DNA of 15,767 bases from JANRKT01 sp033763355. Lineage in GTDB: Bacteria; Bacteroidota; Bacteroidia; Chitinophagales; Chitinophagaceae. Of this stretch, positions 1 to 6,203 are shown in pieces (position 1 is the stretch's first letter; each line of letters opens with the position of its first letter). The stretch lies in the NCBI GenBank assembly GCA_033763355.1, contig JANRKT010000311.1, positions 1-15,767 of the forward strand, in the 5' to 3' direction. Position numbers and translations under genes: made by a program. A model generated the notes under the pieces. It did not search any database. It was not told the origin of the DNA and saw only the letters and a list, made by a program, of their open reading frames with translations.

Positions 1-303
1 TGACATATCTGAGCAAGCTTTAAGGTTTAGAGGAACAAAAATAGCTTCAAAATTTTTTAACGTTTGCTATGTTTTTTTGAAGAGATCAACACAAACAACA
101 GGATTTAAGAATAATTTTTAGATATTCTTCAAAGAGCCTAAAAATTCACTTTGCTAAAATCGTTTCAGCATTAGCAATTGCCTAAATCATGATTTTTAAA
201 CGGATTGGCTATTAAAGAAGGCTGATCAGTTGTTCAAAACCCGGGCTGTATTGGATTAAAGAATATGATAACCCGTACATTTGGGCGCAAATTTTAAGAC
301 CAC
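1..303. other. Non-coding region upstream of pepP
   Basis: No open reading frame with family-like sequence is visible on either strand. The AT-rich stretch holds arms TTTGAAGA (76-83) and TCTTCAAA (126-133), a 7-bp stem TTGCTAA (151-157) with TTAGCAA (171-177), and a perfect 12-bp palindrome AAATCATGATTT (184-195). The right edge carries the probable pepP promoter. I see no tRNA-like T-arm. The first bases could be the tail of a gene outside the window, but nothing supports one. Confidence 0.6.
251..283 (+). promoter_or_regulatory. Candidate pepP promoter (Bacteroidota type)
   Basis: An exact match to the Bacteroidota -7 consensus TAnnTTTG is present as TACATTTG (276-283). A TTG at 251-253 lies 22 nt upstream, near the upper end of the usual TTG-to-TAnnTTTG spacing. 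Transcription would start around 290, leaving a short leader before the ATG at 304. The match is seen in sequence; promoter activity is inferred. It would serve pepP and possibly the genes down to purS. Confidence 0.6.
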
Positions 304-1593
304 ATGAAATATCTTCCGTTAAATTCTCAGCTTTTTATTCAGAACCGCCAGCGCTTCGTAAAAAAGATGGAGAAAAATGCCATTGCCATCTTTAACAGCA
401 ATGATGAGTTGCCCATGAACGGCGATGCATTGTATAGGTTTAAACAGAATGCTGATCTTTTCTGGCTTACCGGAATTACCCAGGAAGACAGTATGCTGGT
501 TTTGTTCCCGGATAACCCTGATAAAAAATACCGTGAAGTACTTGTGCTGGTGCGTCCCAATGAACTAAAAGAAAAATGGGATGGTCACCGTTTGAGAAAG
601 GAAGAAGCAAAAACTATTTCAGGCGTTGAAACCATTGTGTGGCTCGACAGCATTGATGCATTGCTGCAGGTGTGGATACATTTATCGGATACCATTTATC
701 TCAATACCAATGAAAACGACCGCAAGGCCAACCTTGTTCCGGTAAGGGATTACCGCTATGCGGAAGAGATGCGGCAACGTTACCCGCTGCACCAGTATAA
801 AAGGTGTGCACGTATTATGAAAGAGCTGCGGGCCATTAAAACAAAAGAAGAAGTAGAAGTAATAAAGAAAGCAATTGACATTACAGATAAAACATTCAGG
901 CGTTTATTGAAGTTTATACAACCGGGCGTGTGGGAACATGAGATTGAAGCGGAGATTTATCATGAATTTTTGCGCAAGAGGGCAACAGGCCCGGCTTATG
1001 GTTCTATTATTGCCAGCGGCGACAGGGCAAGGACACTTCACTACGTTGCCAACAACCAGGAATGTAAGGCAGGTGAAATGATATTAATGGATTTTGGCGC
1101 TGAATACGGCGGTTATTGCGCCGATCTTACAAGAACGGTTCCGGTAAGCGGTAAATTTACCAGCCGGCAAAAAAAAATATACAATGCCTGCCTTCATTTG
1201 CACAACTATGCAAAAAGCATCCTGAAGCCGGGTATAACCATTGTTGATTATACGGAAAAAGTAGGGGAGGAAGCCACAGAGGTTTTTTTAAAGACCGGGT
1301 TGCTTAAAAAAACTGAAGTAAAAAATGAAGACCCTGAAAACAGGGCCTACCGGAAATACCTGTACCATGGCATATCACACCATTTGGGTGTGGATGTGCA
1401 CGACCTGGGCACAAGAACTGAACCCATACAGCCGGGAATGTTATTCACCATTGAACCGGGTATTTATATTGAAGAAGAGAAAATGGGTGTGAGAATAGAG
1501 AACAATGTATGGATCACCAGGAATGGCAATACAGATTTGATGGAGAACATACCTATAACTGCTGAAGATATTGAGGCTTTGATGAAGCGGTGA
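304..1593 (+). CDS. pepP: Xaa-Pro aminopeptidase (M24B)
   Basis: Cytosolic metallopeptidase that removes an N-terminal residue preceding proline; the family uses two Mn2+ ions. The 429-residue protein has an N-terminal aminopeptidase-P domain (about 1-170) and a C-terminal pita-bread M24 domain. All five metal ligands can be read: D263 and D274 in MDFGAEYGGYCADLTRT, H359 in HGISHHLGVDVHD, E384 in TIEPGIY and E399 in GVRIENN. The length matches E. coli PepP (about 440 aa) and there is no signal peptide. The ATG start sits about 20 nt after the predicted promoter and no Shine-Dalgarno is present, as is normal in Bacteroidota. It is probably the first gene of a transcript continuing into the hicBA-like pair 20 bp downstream. 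The assignment is firm; the physiological substrate is unknown. Confidence 0.95.
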   Translation: MKYLPLNSQLFIQNRQRFVKKMEKNAIAIFNSNDELPMNGDALYRFKQNADLFWLTGITQEDSMLVLFPDNPDKKYREVLVLVRPNELKEKWDGHRLRKEEAKTISGVETIVWLDSIDALLQVWIHLSDTIYLNTNENDRKANLVPVRDYRYAEEMRQRYPLHQYKRCARIMKELRAIKTKEEVEVIKKAIDITDKTFRRLLKFIQPGVWEHEIEAEIYHEFLRKRATGPAYGSIIASGDRARTLHYVANNQECKAGEMILMDFGAEYGGYCADLTRTVPVSGKFTSRQKKIYNACLHLHNYAKSILKPGITIVDYTEKVGEEATEVFLKTGLLKKTEVKNEDPENRAYRKYLYHGISHHLGVDVHDLGTRTEPIQPGMLFTIEPGIYIEEEKMGVRIENNVWITRNGNTDLMENIPITAEDIEALMKR

Positions 1594-1613
1594 ATTTGAT
1601 TTAATTTTACAGT

Positions 1614-1970
1614 ATGAGGAAAAGGCAAAGTATAACCAAGTCAGGCAGCTTTACAAAAGTTCAGATAGATGTGGTGCTGATAAAGGAAGGTGATTTTTTC
1701 GTTGCCTATTGTCCGTCACTGGAGTTGTCTTCATATGGCAGCGATGAACAGGAAGCAAAAACTGCATTTGATGAGGCACTTGATATATTTCTGGACGACA
1801 CCCAAAAAAAAGGGACACTTGAAAAAGTTTTGTTGAAACTGGGCTGGAGCCTCAGGCAGATGCCTAAACCTTCTTATGTTCCGCCTAAAAGAAAACCGCT
1901 TACCGCTGCAGGCTTTACTGCAAAAAAAGCCATGGGCCGTTTTCGTGAAAGTGTATCATTACCTCTGTAA
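1614..1970 (+). CDS. hicB: HicB-family antitoxin-like protein
   Basis: Probable antitoxin of a type II toxin-antitoxin pair. The 118-residue protein carries the HicB partial-RNase-H-like fold signature: a beta strand (VQIDVVLIKEGDFF), the conserved VAYCPSLELSSYG segment (about 30-43), and a helix EQEAKTAFDEALDIFLDD (about 46-63). In HicB proteins this domain blocks the HicA toxin. Many HicB proteins end in a ribbon-helix-helix or HTH DNA-binding domain; here the C-terminus is a basic, proline-containing tail (about 83-118, with KPSYVPPKRK) and no such domain can be recognised. It starts 20 bp after pepP and ends 12 bp before the toxin-like gene. Antitoxin-first order is a known variant. Family placement is good; antitoxin activity is inferred from the fold and the neighbour. 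Confidence 0.8.
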   Translation: MRKRQSITKSGSFTKVQIDVVLIKEGDFFVAYCPSLELSSYGSDEQEAKTAFDEALDIFLDDTQKKGTLEKVLLKLGWSLRQMPKPSYVPPKRKPLTAAGFTAKKAMGRFRESVSLPL

Positions 1971-1982
1971 TATTACTTCAGC

Positions 1983-2210
1983 GTGAAGCAAATCCCGACA
2001 AAAACCTTTGTAAGATATTTAAAAAGTAAAGGAATAGTGTATATCCGCAGCGAATCAAGCCATGATATATATGACAGACCCGGAAACCCTTTACCAAGGC
2101 CTTTGGTGATAAGAACAAAATACAAAGACATTCCTCTCCTGCATATTCACACATGCCTGCTTACTTTGGGTGTAAGTAAAAAAGATTTTGAAGAATGGCT
2201 AAGGAAATAA
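1983..2210 (+). CDS. hicA: HicA-family mRNA interferase toxin-like protein
   Basis: Likely small ribosome-independent RNase toxin with a double-stranded-RNA-binding-like fold (alpha-beta-beta-beta-alpha). The 75-residue protein shows the order expected of HicA: helix 1 (TKTFVRYLKSKGI), then a strand leading into SSHDIYDR, where H27 matches the catalytic histidine of the usual GSH motif. A strand PLVIRTKYKDIP and a second helix ending LGVSKKDFEEWLRK follow. The motif reads SSH rather than GSH. The start is a GTG, 12 bp after hicB; no upstream in-frame ATG fits, and the weak start could keep toxin output below antitoxin. It lies only 14 bp before pssA, so it is probably cotranscribed with an essential lipid gene. 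Whether the toxin is active cannot be told from sequence. Confidence 0.78.
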   Translation: MKQIPTKTFVRYLKSKGIVYIRSESSHDIYDRPGNPLPRPLVIRTKYKDIPLLHIHTCLLTLGVSKKDFEEWLRK

Positions 2211-2224
2211 CAATAAGATAAACC

Positions 2225-2989
2225 ATGAAACAAATCCCCAACCTCTTTACACTGCTTAACCTTTTTTTGGGATGCCTTGCAATTATAGCAGTGCTTCAGA
2301 ACGGTATTGTGATTGCTTCAACCAATGAAGGCGAGCAACTGCTTTCCATGCCTGAAGAGATTTATATGGCATCGTTGTTTATCGGTCTGGCTGCAGTGGT
2401 TGATTTTTTTGACGGGTTTATTGCAAGGTTGTTCAATGCATCATCTGAAATGGGAAAACAACTGGATTCACTTGCTGATGTGGTAAGTTTTGGCGTAGCG
2501 CCGGGTATTATCATTTACCAGTTTCTCCGGCTTTCACTTGCTAAAGAAGAAAACGGTCTTGATGCATCCGTGATTTGGTTATTACCCGCATTGGTTGTTC
2601 CCTGTGCCGCAGCTTATCGTCTGGCAAAATTCAATGTTGATGAATCGCAAACTTATTCATTCAGGGGTGTGCCAACACCGGCAGTGGGTTTGCTGGTAGC
2701 ATCTTTCCCTCTGGTATTCTGGAACAATTCCGGCGGCTGGCTGCTTGATTTGTTGCTGAACAAATGGTTCTGGTATGCTGTAATTGCTGCGCTGAGCTAC
2801 CTGATGGTTTCCAATATTCCCATTATGAGTTTAAAGTTTAAAGATTATACGCTTAAAAACAATTCGCTTAAACTTATACTTGCTGTTATAGCTGTTGCGG
2901 CTGCATTTGCCTTGCACTGGCTGGCTGTGCCTGTGGTGTTCGTTGCTTACATTCTTTTATCTTTGCTCTTCAAAAAACAAATCGCATGA
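2225..2989 (+). CDS. pssA: CDP-diacylglycerol--serine O-phosphatidyltransferase
   Basis: Inner-membrane enzyme that makes phosphatidylserine from CDP-diacylglycerol and L-serine, the first committed step to phosphatidylethanolamine. The complete CDP-alcohol phosphatidyltransferase signature is present: D60, D63-G64-x2-A67-R68-x8-G77-x3-D81-x3-D85, holding the metal-binding aspartates. The 254-residue protein has several hydrophobic segments, including one at about 7-30, one just before the motif, and several in the C-terminal half. The N-terminus KQIPNLFTLLNLFLGC is typical of the family (PNxxTxxNLxxG), which fixes the ATG start. It is 14 bp after hicA, and its TGA overlaps the purS start by 4 bp, which suggests translational coupling. 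No psd decarboxylase is in the window. Confidence 0.93.
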   Translation: MKQIPNLFTLLNLFLGCLAIIAVLQNGIVIASTNEGEQLLSMPEEIYMASLFIGLAAVVDFFDGFIARLFNASSEMGKQLDSLADVVSFGVAPGIIIYQFLRLSLAKEENGLDASVIWLLPALVVPCAAAYRLAKFNVDESQTYSFRGVPTPAVGLLVASFPLVFWNNSGGWLLDLLLNKWFWYAVIAALSYLMVSNIPIMSLKFKDYTLKNNSLKLILAVIAVAAAFALHWLAVPVVFVAYILLSLLFKKQIA

Positions 2990-3231
2990 CGTATTCTGTA
3001 AATATTAATGTAATGCCTTTAAAAGATTTGCTTGACCCGCAGGGAAAAGCGGTATTGGGCGGCCTCAGCAACCTCGGTTTAAAAGGGGTAGAGGATGTGC
3101 GCATCGGCAAGCACATTACTTTGCAAATTGATGCTGACAGCAAAGATGAGGCAAAGCAGATAGCAGAAGTGGCTTCTAAAAAATTGCTTGCAAATCCCGT
3201 GATGGAATATTTTGAAATATCGGTCAACTAA
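2986..3231 (+). CDS. purS: Phosphoribosylformylglycinamidine synthase subunit PurS
   Basis: Small subunit of the three-part FGAM synthase (PurS, PurQ, PurL) of de novo purine synthesis. In known systems a PurS dimer bridges the glutaminase PurQ to the synthetase PurL and helps pass ammonia between them. At 81 residues it has the usual length, with the hallmark LDPQGKAV (about 16-23), the VEDVRIGKHITLQID strand (about 37-51) and a KKLLANPVMEYFEI C-terminus. It starts within the end of pssA through an ATGA overlap, so its translation probably depends on pssA. purQ and purL are not in the window, so it is detached from the rest of its complex. It is followed at once by the heptad-phased hairpin. 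Confidence 0.93.
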   Translation: MTYSVNINVMPLKDLLDPQGKAVLGGLSNLGLKGVEDVRIGKHITLQIDADSKDEAKQIAEVASKKLLANPVMEYFEISVN

Positions 3232-3232
3232 A

Positions 3233-3300
3233 AGCTGTGAGCTATGAGCCCTGAGCTTTGAGCTTTTTTGCTCGTAGCTCGTAGCCTAAAGCCCAAAGCT
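3233..3300 (+). repeat. Heptad-phased long hairpin between purS and rsmI
   Basis: An inverted repeat of two 31-nt arms (3233-3263 and 3270-3300) surrounds a loop of six T. Both arms have a 7-nt period: AGC or GGC recurs every seven bases (left arm at 3233, 3240, 3247, 3254, 3261; right arm as GCT or GCC at 3270, 3277, 3284, 3291, 3298), with a variable 4-nt spacer such as TATG, TTTG or TACG. The conserved trinucleotides pair mostly perfectly, while the spacers carry mismatches and G-T wobbles. The element starts 1 nt after the purS stop and ends 4 nt before the rsmI ATG. It has no downstream T-run, so it is not a normal intrinsic terminator. Confidence 0.8.
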
Positions 3301-3304
3301 GGTT

Positions 3305-3970
3305 ATGCTGTATATTGTTCCCACCCCCATTGGCAATCTTGGCGATTTTACTTTCAGGGCTGTTGAAGTATTAAAATCTGTTGACCTTATCCTTGCTGAA
3401 GATACACGTACCTCTTCTGTTTTACTTAACCACTACGGCATACAAAAACCGCTTTCTCCTTATCATCAGCACAACGAACACAAAATTGTTCAGCACCTCG
3501 CTGACCAGCTGACAAACGGTAAAACCATTGCATTATTAACTGATGCAGGTACACCCGGTATTTCTGATCCTGCTTTTTTATTGGTGAGGGAATGTGTAAG
3601 AAACAGCATAAAGGTTGAATGTTTACCCGGCGCAACGGCATTTGTTCCTGCACTGGTCAACAGTGGCCTTCCCATTAACCGTTTTTGTTTTGAAGGTTTT
3701 CTTCCTTTAAAAAAGGGCAGGCAGACTTTGTTTAAAAAACTTGCAGAAGAAGAAAGGACCATGGTGTTTTATGAATCCCCCATGCGACTGGTTAAAACAC
3801 TTGAAGACTGCATAATATACTTTGGCGAAGAAAGGCCATGCTGTGTAAGCAGGGAGTTGAGCAAAAAATTTGAGGAAAATAAAAGGGGCACATTAAGTGA
3901 AGTTTGTAATTACTTTAAAGAAAGAGACGTAAAGGGAGAGATTGTTATTGTGATACAGGGAAAGCAGTAA
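3305..3970 (+). CDS. rsmI: 16S rRNA (cytidine(1402)-2'-O)-methyltransferase
   Basis: SAM-dependent enzyme that adds the 2'-O-methyl group to C1402 in the decoding centre of 16S rRNA. It belongs to the tetrapyrrole-methylase-like superfamily. Its N-terminus LYIVPTPIGNLGD is the family hallmark and fixes the start. Further family blocks are ILAEDTRTS (about 29-37), LLTDAGTPGISDP (about 78-90), ECLPGATA and FVFEG-type FCFEGFLP. At 221 residues it is shorter than E. coli RsmI (286 aa) and lacks the C-terminal helical extension, so only the catalytic domain is present. The start lies 4 nt after a strong inverted repeat, which in mRNA would place the ribosome-binding zone inside or beside a stable stem. 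I see no separate consensus promoter in that gap, so expression may come from purS readthrough. Confidence 0.93.
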   Translation: MLYIVPTPIGNLGDFTFRAVEVLKSVDLILAEDTRTSSVLLNHYGIQKPLSPYHQHNEHKIVQHLADQLTNGKTIALLTDAGTPGISDPAFLLVRECVRNSIKVECLPGATAFVPALVNSGLPINRFCFEGFLPLKKGRQTLFKKLAEEERTMVFYESPMRLVKTLEDCIIYFGEERPCCVSRELSKKFEENKRGTLSEVCNYFKERDVKGEIVIVIQGKQ

Positions 3971-4042
3971 TGAATTGTTAAATCGGGGCTTTCTTATACT
4001 ACTGGTTTAATATTTGTGTTCTTACGCAAAACTTTACGGACC

Positions 4043-4489
4043 ATGAAAAGGATAATTTTTGCTTTACTGTTGTTATCATTTGCAGGCCTTTCGCAGGCCC
4101 ATGCACAAATCAGGAAAATACCTGCTGCTGTTACAGATGCTTTTAAAGAAAAATACCCCGACGCTGAAAAGGTAGAATGGCATGATAAGCTTACGGCTTT
4201 TGAAGCAAGGTTTGAAATTGGCGGCATTTATCATGAAGCAAGGTTCAACAGCAAAGGGGAATGGCAGCAAACAGAAAAAGCCATCCAGGATGATGACCTG
4301 CCTGGTGATGTACAGGACGGGTTGAAGAAAAGCAAATATGCCGAATGGGAAATTAAAAGCATATACGAGATTTATCTTCCCGGGGATGAAAAAAAATACA
4401 GGCTATATGCTGAAAAAAGCGACCTTAAAAAGAAGAACCTTTTGTTTAACAGCGACGGCAGGTTGCTAAAGGAAAAAATCACTCTTTAA
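4043..4489 (+). CDS. Secreted PepSY-like (beta-lactamase-inhibitor-like) protein
   Basis: Predicted exported protein of 148 residues in the family of Bacteroidota PepSY-like proteins. A clear Sec signal peptide (MKRIIFALLLLSFAGLSQA, probable cleavage after SQAHA) is followed by the repeated pattern IPAAVTDAFKEKYPDAEKVEWHD...YEARF typical of this family, where FKEKYPDAxxVEW is the most conserved part. A second half (VQDGLKKSKYAEWEIKSIYEI) looks like a second, diverged copy of the unit. I chose the ATG at 4043 because the signal peptide begins there; an in-frame ATG 27 bp upstream would put polar residues before it. A TAATATTTG stretch (4008-4016) is one base longer than a consensus -7 box and may be the promoter. 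The molecular role of the family is not settled. Confidence 0.82.
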   Translation: MKRIIFALLLLSFAGLSQAHAQIRKIPAAVTDAFKEKYPDAEKVEWHDKLTAFEARFEIGGIYHEARFNSKGEWQQTEKAIQDDDLPGDVQDGLKKSKYAEWEIKSIYEIYLPGDEKKYRLYAEKSDLKKKNLLFNSDGRLLKEKITL

Positions 4490-4509
4490 TTCCTGCTGCA
4501 TTTTTTTTT
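4456..4509 (+). terminator. Probable intrinsic terminator of the PepSY-like gene
   Basis: The stem CGGCAGG (4456-4462) pairs with CCTGCTG (4492-4498) with one G-U. Inside it TAAAG (4467-4471) pairs with CTTTA (4484-4488). Nine T residues follow at 4501-4509. The structure overlaps the stop codon. The long, partly unpaired inner part makes it less certain than the terminator after the M1 peptidase gene. Confidence 0.5.
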
Positions 4510-4997
4510 CTGAAGGTAAATTCATTTTCCTTACTCCAATAAACACTATTGCGCCGCTGAAGTATTGAAATTTTCGTAAAACTCTTCGGGGGTGCAATTT
4601 CTTTCCTGCTTAAAAATGCATTCTTAGCGGCGAATGTTCTTAACGGCTTTTTTGTAAGCAATCCACGGAACAGATGGGGTGGCTCCGGACATAATTTTTT
4701 ATACGTGCCCCCCGTAACTCAGCAAGGCTGTCCATTATGTTGTTTCCTGTCCTGTTTTTGAAAAATTGACCGGATCCGGCCTCAAGCATACTAAACTTAT
4801 TTGGCCTGCGATAAATTCATTATCCCGGATTTCCCAAGCCTGCGTTGGTGCCTGCCTGTCCGGTAGGCTGGTCCTCACCAACGCTTTAGTATATTTTTAA
4901 AGTCCAAGCGGTATAAATTCATTATCCGGGATTTCAGGATAAGTTTAATTTGCAACGGCTTTTAAAAATTTGTTCAATCTCAAAAACCTCATTAAGC
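4490..4997. other. Long non-coding region rich in palindromes
   Basis: About 500 bp without a convincing gene. It holds the T-run of the preceding terminator, a distant inverted pair CGCCGCT (4552-4558) and AGCGGCG (4626-4632), a self-complementary CCGGATCCGG (4770-4779), a near-identical 23-nt direct repeat (4811-4833 and 4913-4935), and a GCGTTGGTG hairpin (4842-4884) between the repeat copies. A possible -7 box TTAATTTG (4945-4952, 7 of 8 to TAnnTTTG) precedes the aldo/keto reductase. It reads like a site of accumulated interspersed repeats; any gene remnant in it is beyond recognition by eye. Confidence 0.6.
4811..4935. repeat. Direct 23-nt repeat flanking a hairpin
   Basis: Two copies (4811-4833, 4913-4935) begin ATAAATTCATTATCC and differ at a single base. 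That base is the axis of the small palindrome ATCC-N-GGAT, C in the first copy and G in the second. Copy starts are 102 bp apart. Between them lies a hairpin with perfect 9-bp arms GCGTTGGTG (4842-4850) and CACCAACGC (4876-4884). Inside it CCTGCC (4851-4856) can pair with GGTAGG (4862-4867). The second copy ends 10 nt before the possible -7 box of the next gene. Confidence 0.7.
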
Positions 4998-5996
4998 ATG
5001 TACAAAGCATCTGCTGAACGATATGATACTATGCAGTACAACCGCTGCGGCAGGAGCGGCCTGAAATTGCCGGCCATTTCACTTGGCCTGTGGCACAACT
5101 TTGGCAATGTTGACTCATTTGAAAATTGCAGGCAGATTGTTTTTTCTGCATTTGATAAAGGCATCACGCATTTTGACCTGGCTAACAATTATGGCCCGCC
5201 GCCCGGCGAAGCGGAAAAGATTTTCGGAAAAATCCTGAATGAAAATTTAAAACAATACCGGGATGAAATGATTATTTCATCAAAAGCCGGGTATTATATG
5301 TGGCCCGGCCCTTACGGTGAATGGGGTTCAAAAAAATACCTCGTATCAAGCCTTGATCAGAGTTTAAAACGAATGGGGCTGGATTATGTTGATATTTTTT
5401 ATCATCATCGTCCTGACCCTGATACGCCATTGGAAGAAACAATGGCTGCATTGGATTTAATTGTACGCCAGGGCAAGGCATTGTATGTTGGTATTTCAAA
5501 TTACAAAGCAAAAGAAGCGGCACAGGCCATTGCTATTTTAAAACAACTCGGCACCCCTTGCCTGATTCACCAGCCTAAATACTCCATGTTTGTGCGTTGG
5601 GTGGAAGAAGATGGCTTGCTTGATATTTTGGAAAATAACGGAGTGGGCTGTATTGCATTTTCACCTCTTGCACAGGGACTATTAACTGATAAATATTTAA
5701 AGGCGATTCCAGAAAATTCAAGAGTGGGCCGGGGCTTGAGTAATGGCGCTATAGGTCAGCAGGATATTAATCCTGAAACACTTTCCAAAGTTAGCCGCCT
5801 GAACGAAATGGCTAAACAAAGGGGGCAATCGCTGGCGCAAATGGCGCTGGTGTGGTTGTTGAAAGATAAAAGGGTCACATCTGTGCTGGCGGGTATCAGT
5901 TCGGTTGCACAACTTGAAAACAATATTAACAGCTTAAGCAATGCTTCATTTGCAGATGAAGAATTAACAGCCATTGAAAAAATCCTGAAAGCGTAG
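4998..5996 (+). CDS. gpr: Aldo/keto reductase, YghZ/GpR type
   Basis: NADPH-dependent aldo/keto reductase closely resembling E. coli YghZ (L-glyceraldehyde 3-phosphate reductase, AKR14). The TIM-barrel tetrad can be read as D60 and Y65 (THFDLANNYG), K96 (IISSKAGY) and H137 (DIFYHHRPD). The segments YGPPPGEAEKIFG, WPGPYGEWGSKKYL, SLDQSLKRMGLDYVDIFY and NNGVGCIAFSPLAQGLLT are nearly those of YghZ. I chose the ATG at 4998 (332 aa) because MYKASAERYDTMQYNRCG aligns with the YghZ N-terminus; an upstream in-frame ATG at 4950 would add 16 unrelated residues. It stands alone, with repeats on both sides. The in vivo substrate is not known; related enzymes also reduce methylglyoxal and other aldehydes. 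Confidence 0.92.
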   Translation: MYKASAERYDTMQYNRCGRSGLKLPAISLGLWHNFGNVDSFENCRQIVFSAFDKGITHFDLANNYGPPPGEAEKIFGKILNENLKQYRDEMIISSKAGYYMWPGPYGEWGSKKYLVSSLDQSLKRMGLDYVDIFYHHRPDPDTPLEETMAALDLIVRQGKALYVGISNYKAKEAAQAIAILKQLGTPCLIHQPKYSMFVRWVEEDGLLDILENNGVGCIAFSPLAQGLLTDKYLKAIPENSRVGRGLSNGAIGQQDINPETLSKVSRLNEMAKQRGQSLAQMALVWLLKDKRVTSVLAGISSVAQLENNINSLSNASFADEELTAIEKILKA

Positions 5997-6016
5997 TTTG
6001 AGAATTTGTTTGTACA

Positions 6017-6081
6017 CGGTCTGACGGTCCCCGTCTGACCGATTAAAAAACCTCTGTCTGTGGCAATCTCAGTCTGGCCAC
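6017..6081 (+). repeat. Pair of related GTCTG hairpins
   Basis: The first hairpin has arms CGGTCTGACGG (6017-6027) and CCGTCTGACCG (6031-6041), 10 of 11 paired around a TCC loop. The second has arms GTGGC (6060-6064) and GCCAC (6077-6081) with a 12-nt loop. Each unit carries two GTCTG words (starts at 6019 and 6033; 6056 and 6072), and the units can be aligned base by base over their right halves, so they look like diverged copies. No T-run follows the first stem (it is followed by ATTAAAAAA), so a standard terminator is unlikely. Confidence 0.65.
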
Positions 6082-6137
6082 TGCTAAATTTTCCGGGGGT
6101 TTAACATTGCATTGCTGTTATTTTTTCTCCCGTCCAA

Positions 6138-6203
6138 TACAAATGTGTAACCATTTGTAAATTTAGATTTTGCCGTAACGCCACTTTTCGGAAATTTACA
6201 AAT
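6138..6203 (+). promoter_or_regulatory. Overlapping inverted repeats in the M1 peptidase leader
   Basis: TACAAATG (6138-6145) pairs perfectly with CATTTGTA (6152-6159). The latter overlaps ATTTGTAAATTT (6153-6164), which pairs perfectly over 12 bp with AAATTTACAAAT (6192-6203). The two pairings share the middle element and exclude each other. The second arm ends 16 nt before the ATG. This could be an operator with three half-sites or an RNA switch-like leader; the sequence alone does not decide. Confidence 0.5.

Noticed and set aside
220..260. GTTCAAAACCCGGG resembling a tRNA T-arm
   Set aside because: No acceptor stem, D-arm or anticodon arm can be built around it.
1983..2242. hicA and pssA both begin MKQIP with nearly the same first bases
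   Set aside because: It looks like a duplicated start region, but the pssA N-terminus is typical of its own family and the similarity ends after the fifth codon. Chance is the simplest explanation.
3233..3300. CRISPR-like array from the regular AGC spacing
   Set aside because: The period is 7 nt and the second half is the inverted copy of the first. There are no repeats and spacers of CRISPR size and no cas genes.
4479..4661. Small minus-strand frame of 60 codons after the PepSY-like gene
   Set aside because: Its composition is Lys/Arg/Phe/Ser-rich without a domain, it overlaps the end of the PepSY-like gene and its terminator, and it runs through inverted repeats. It is most likely a chance frame.
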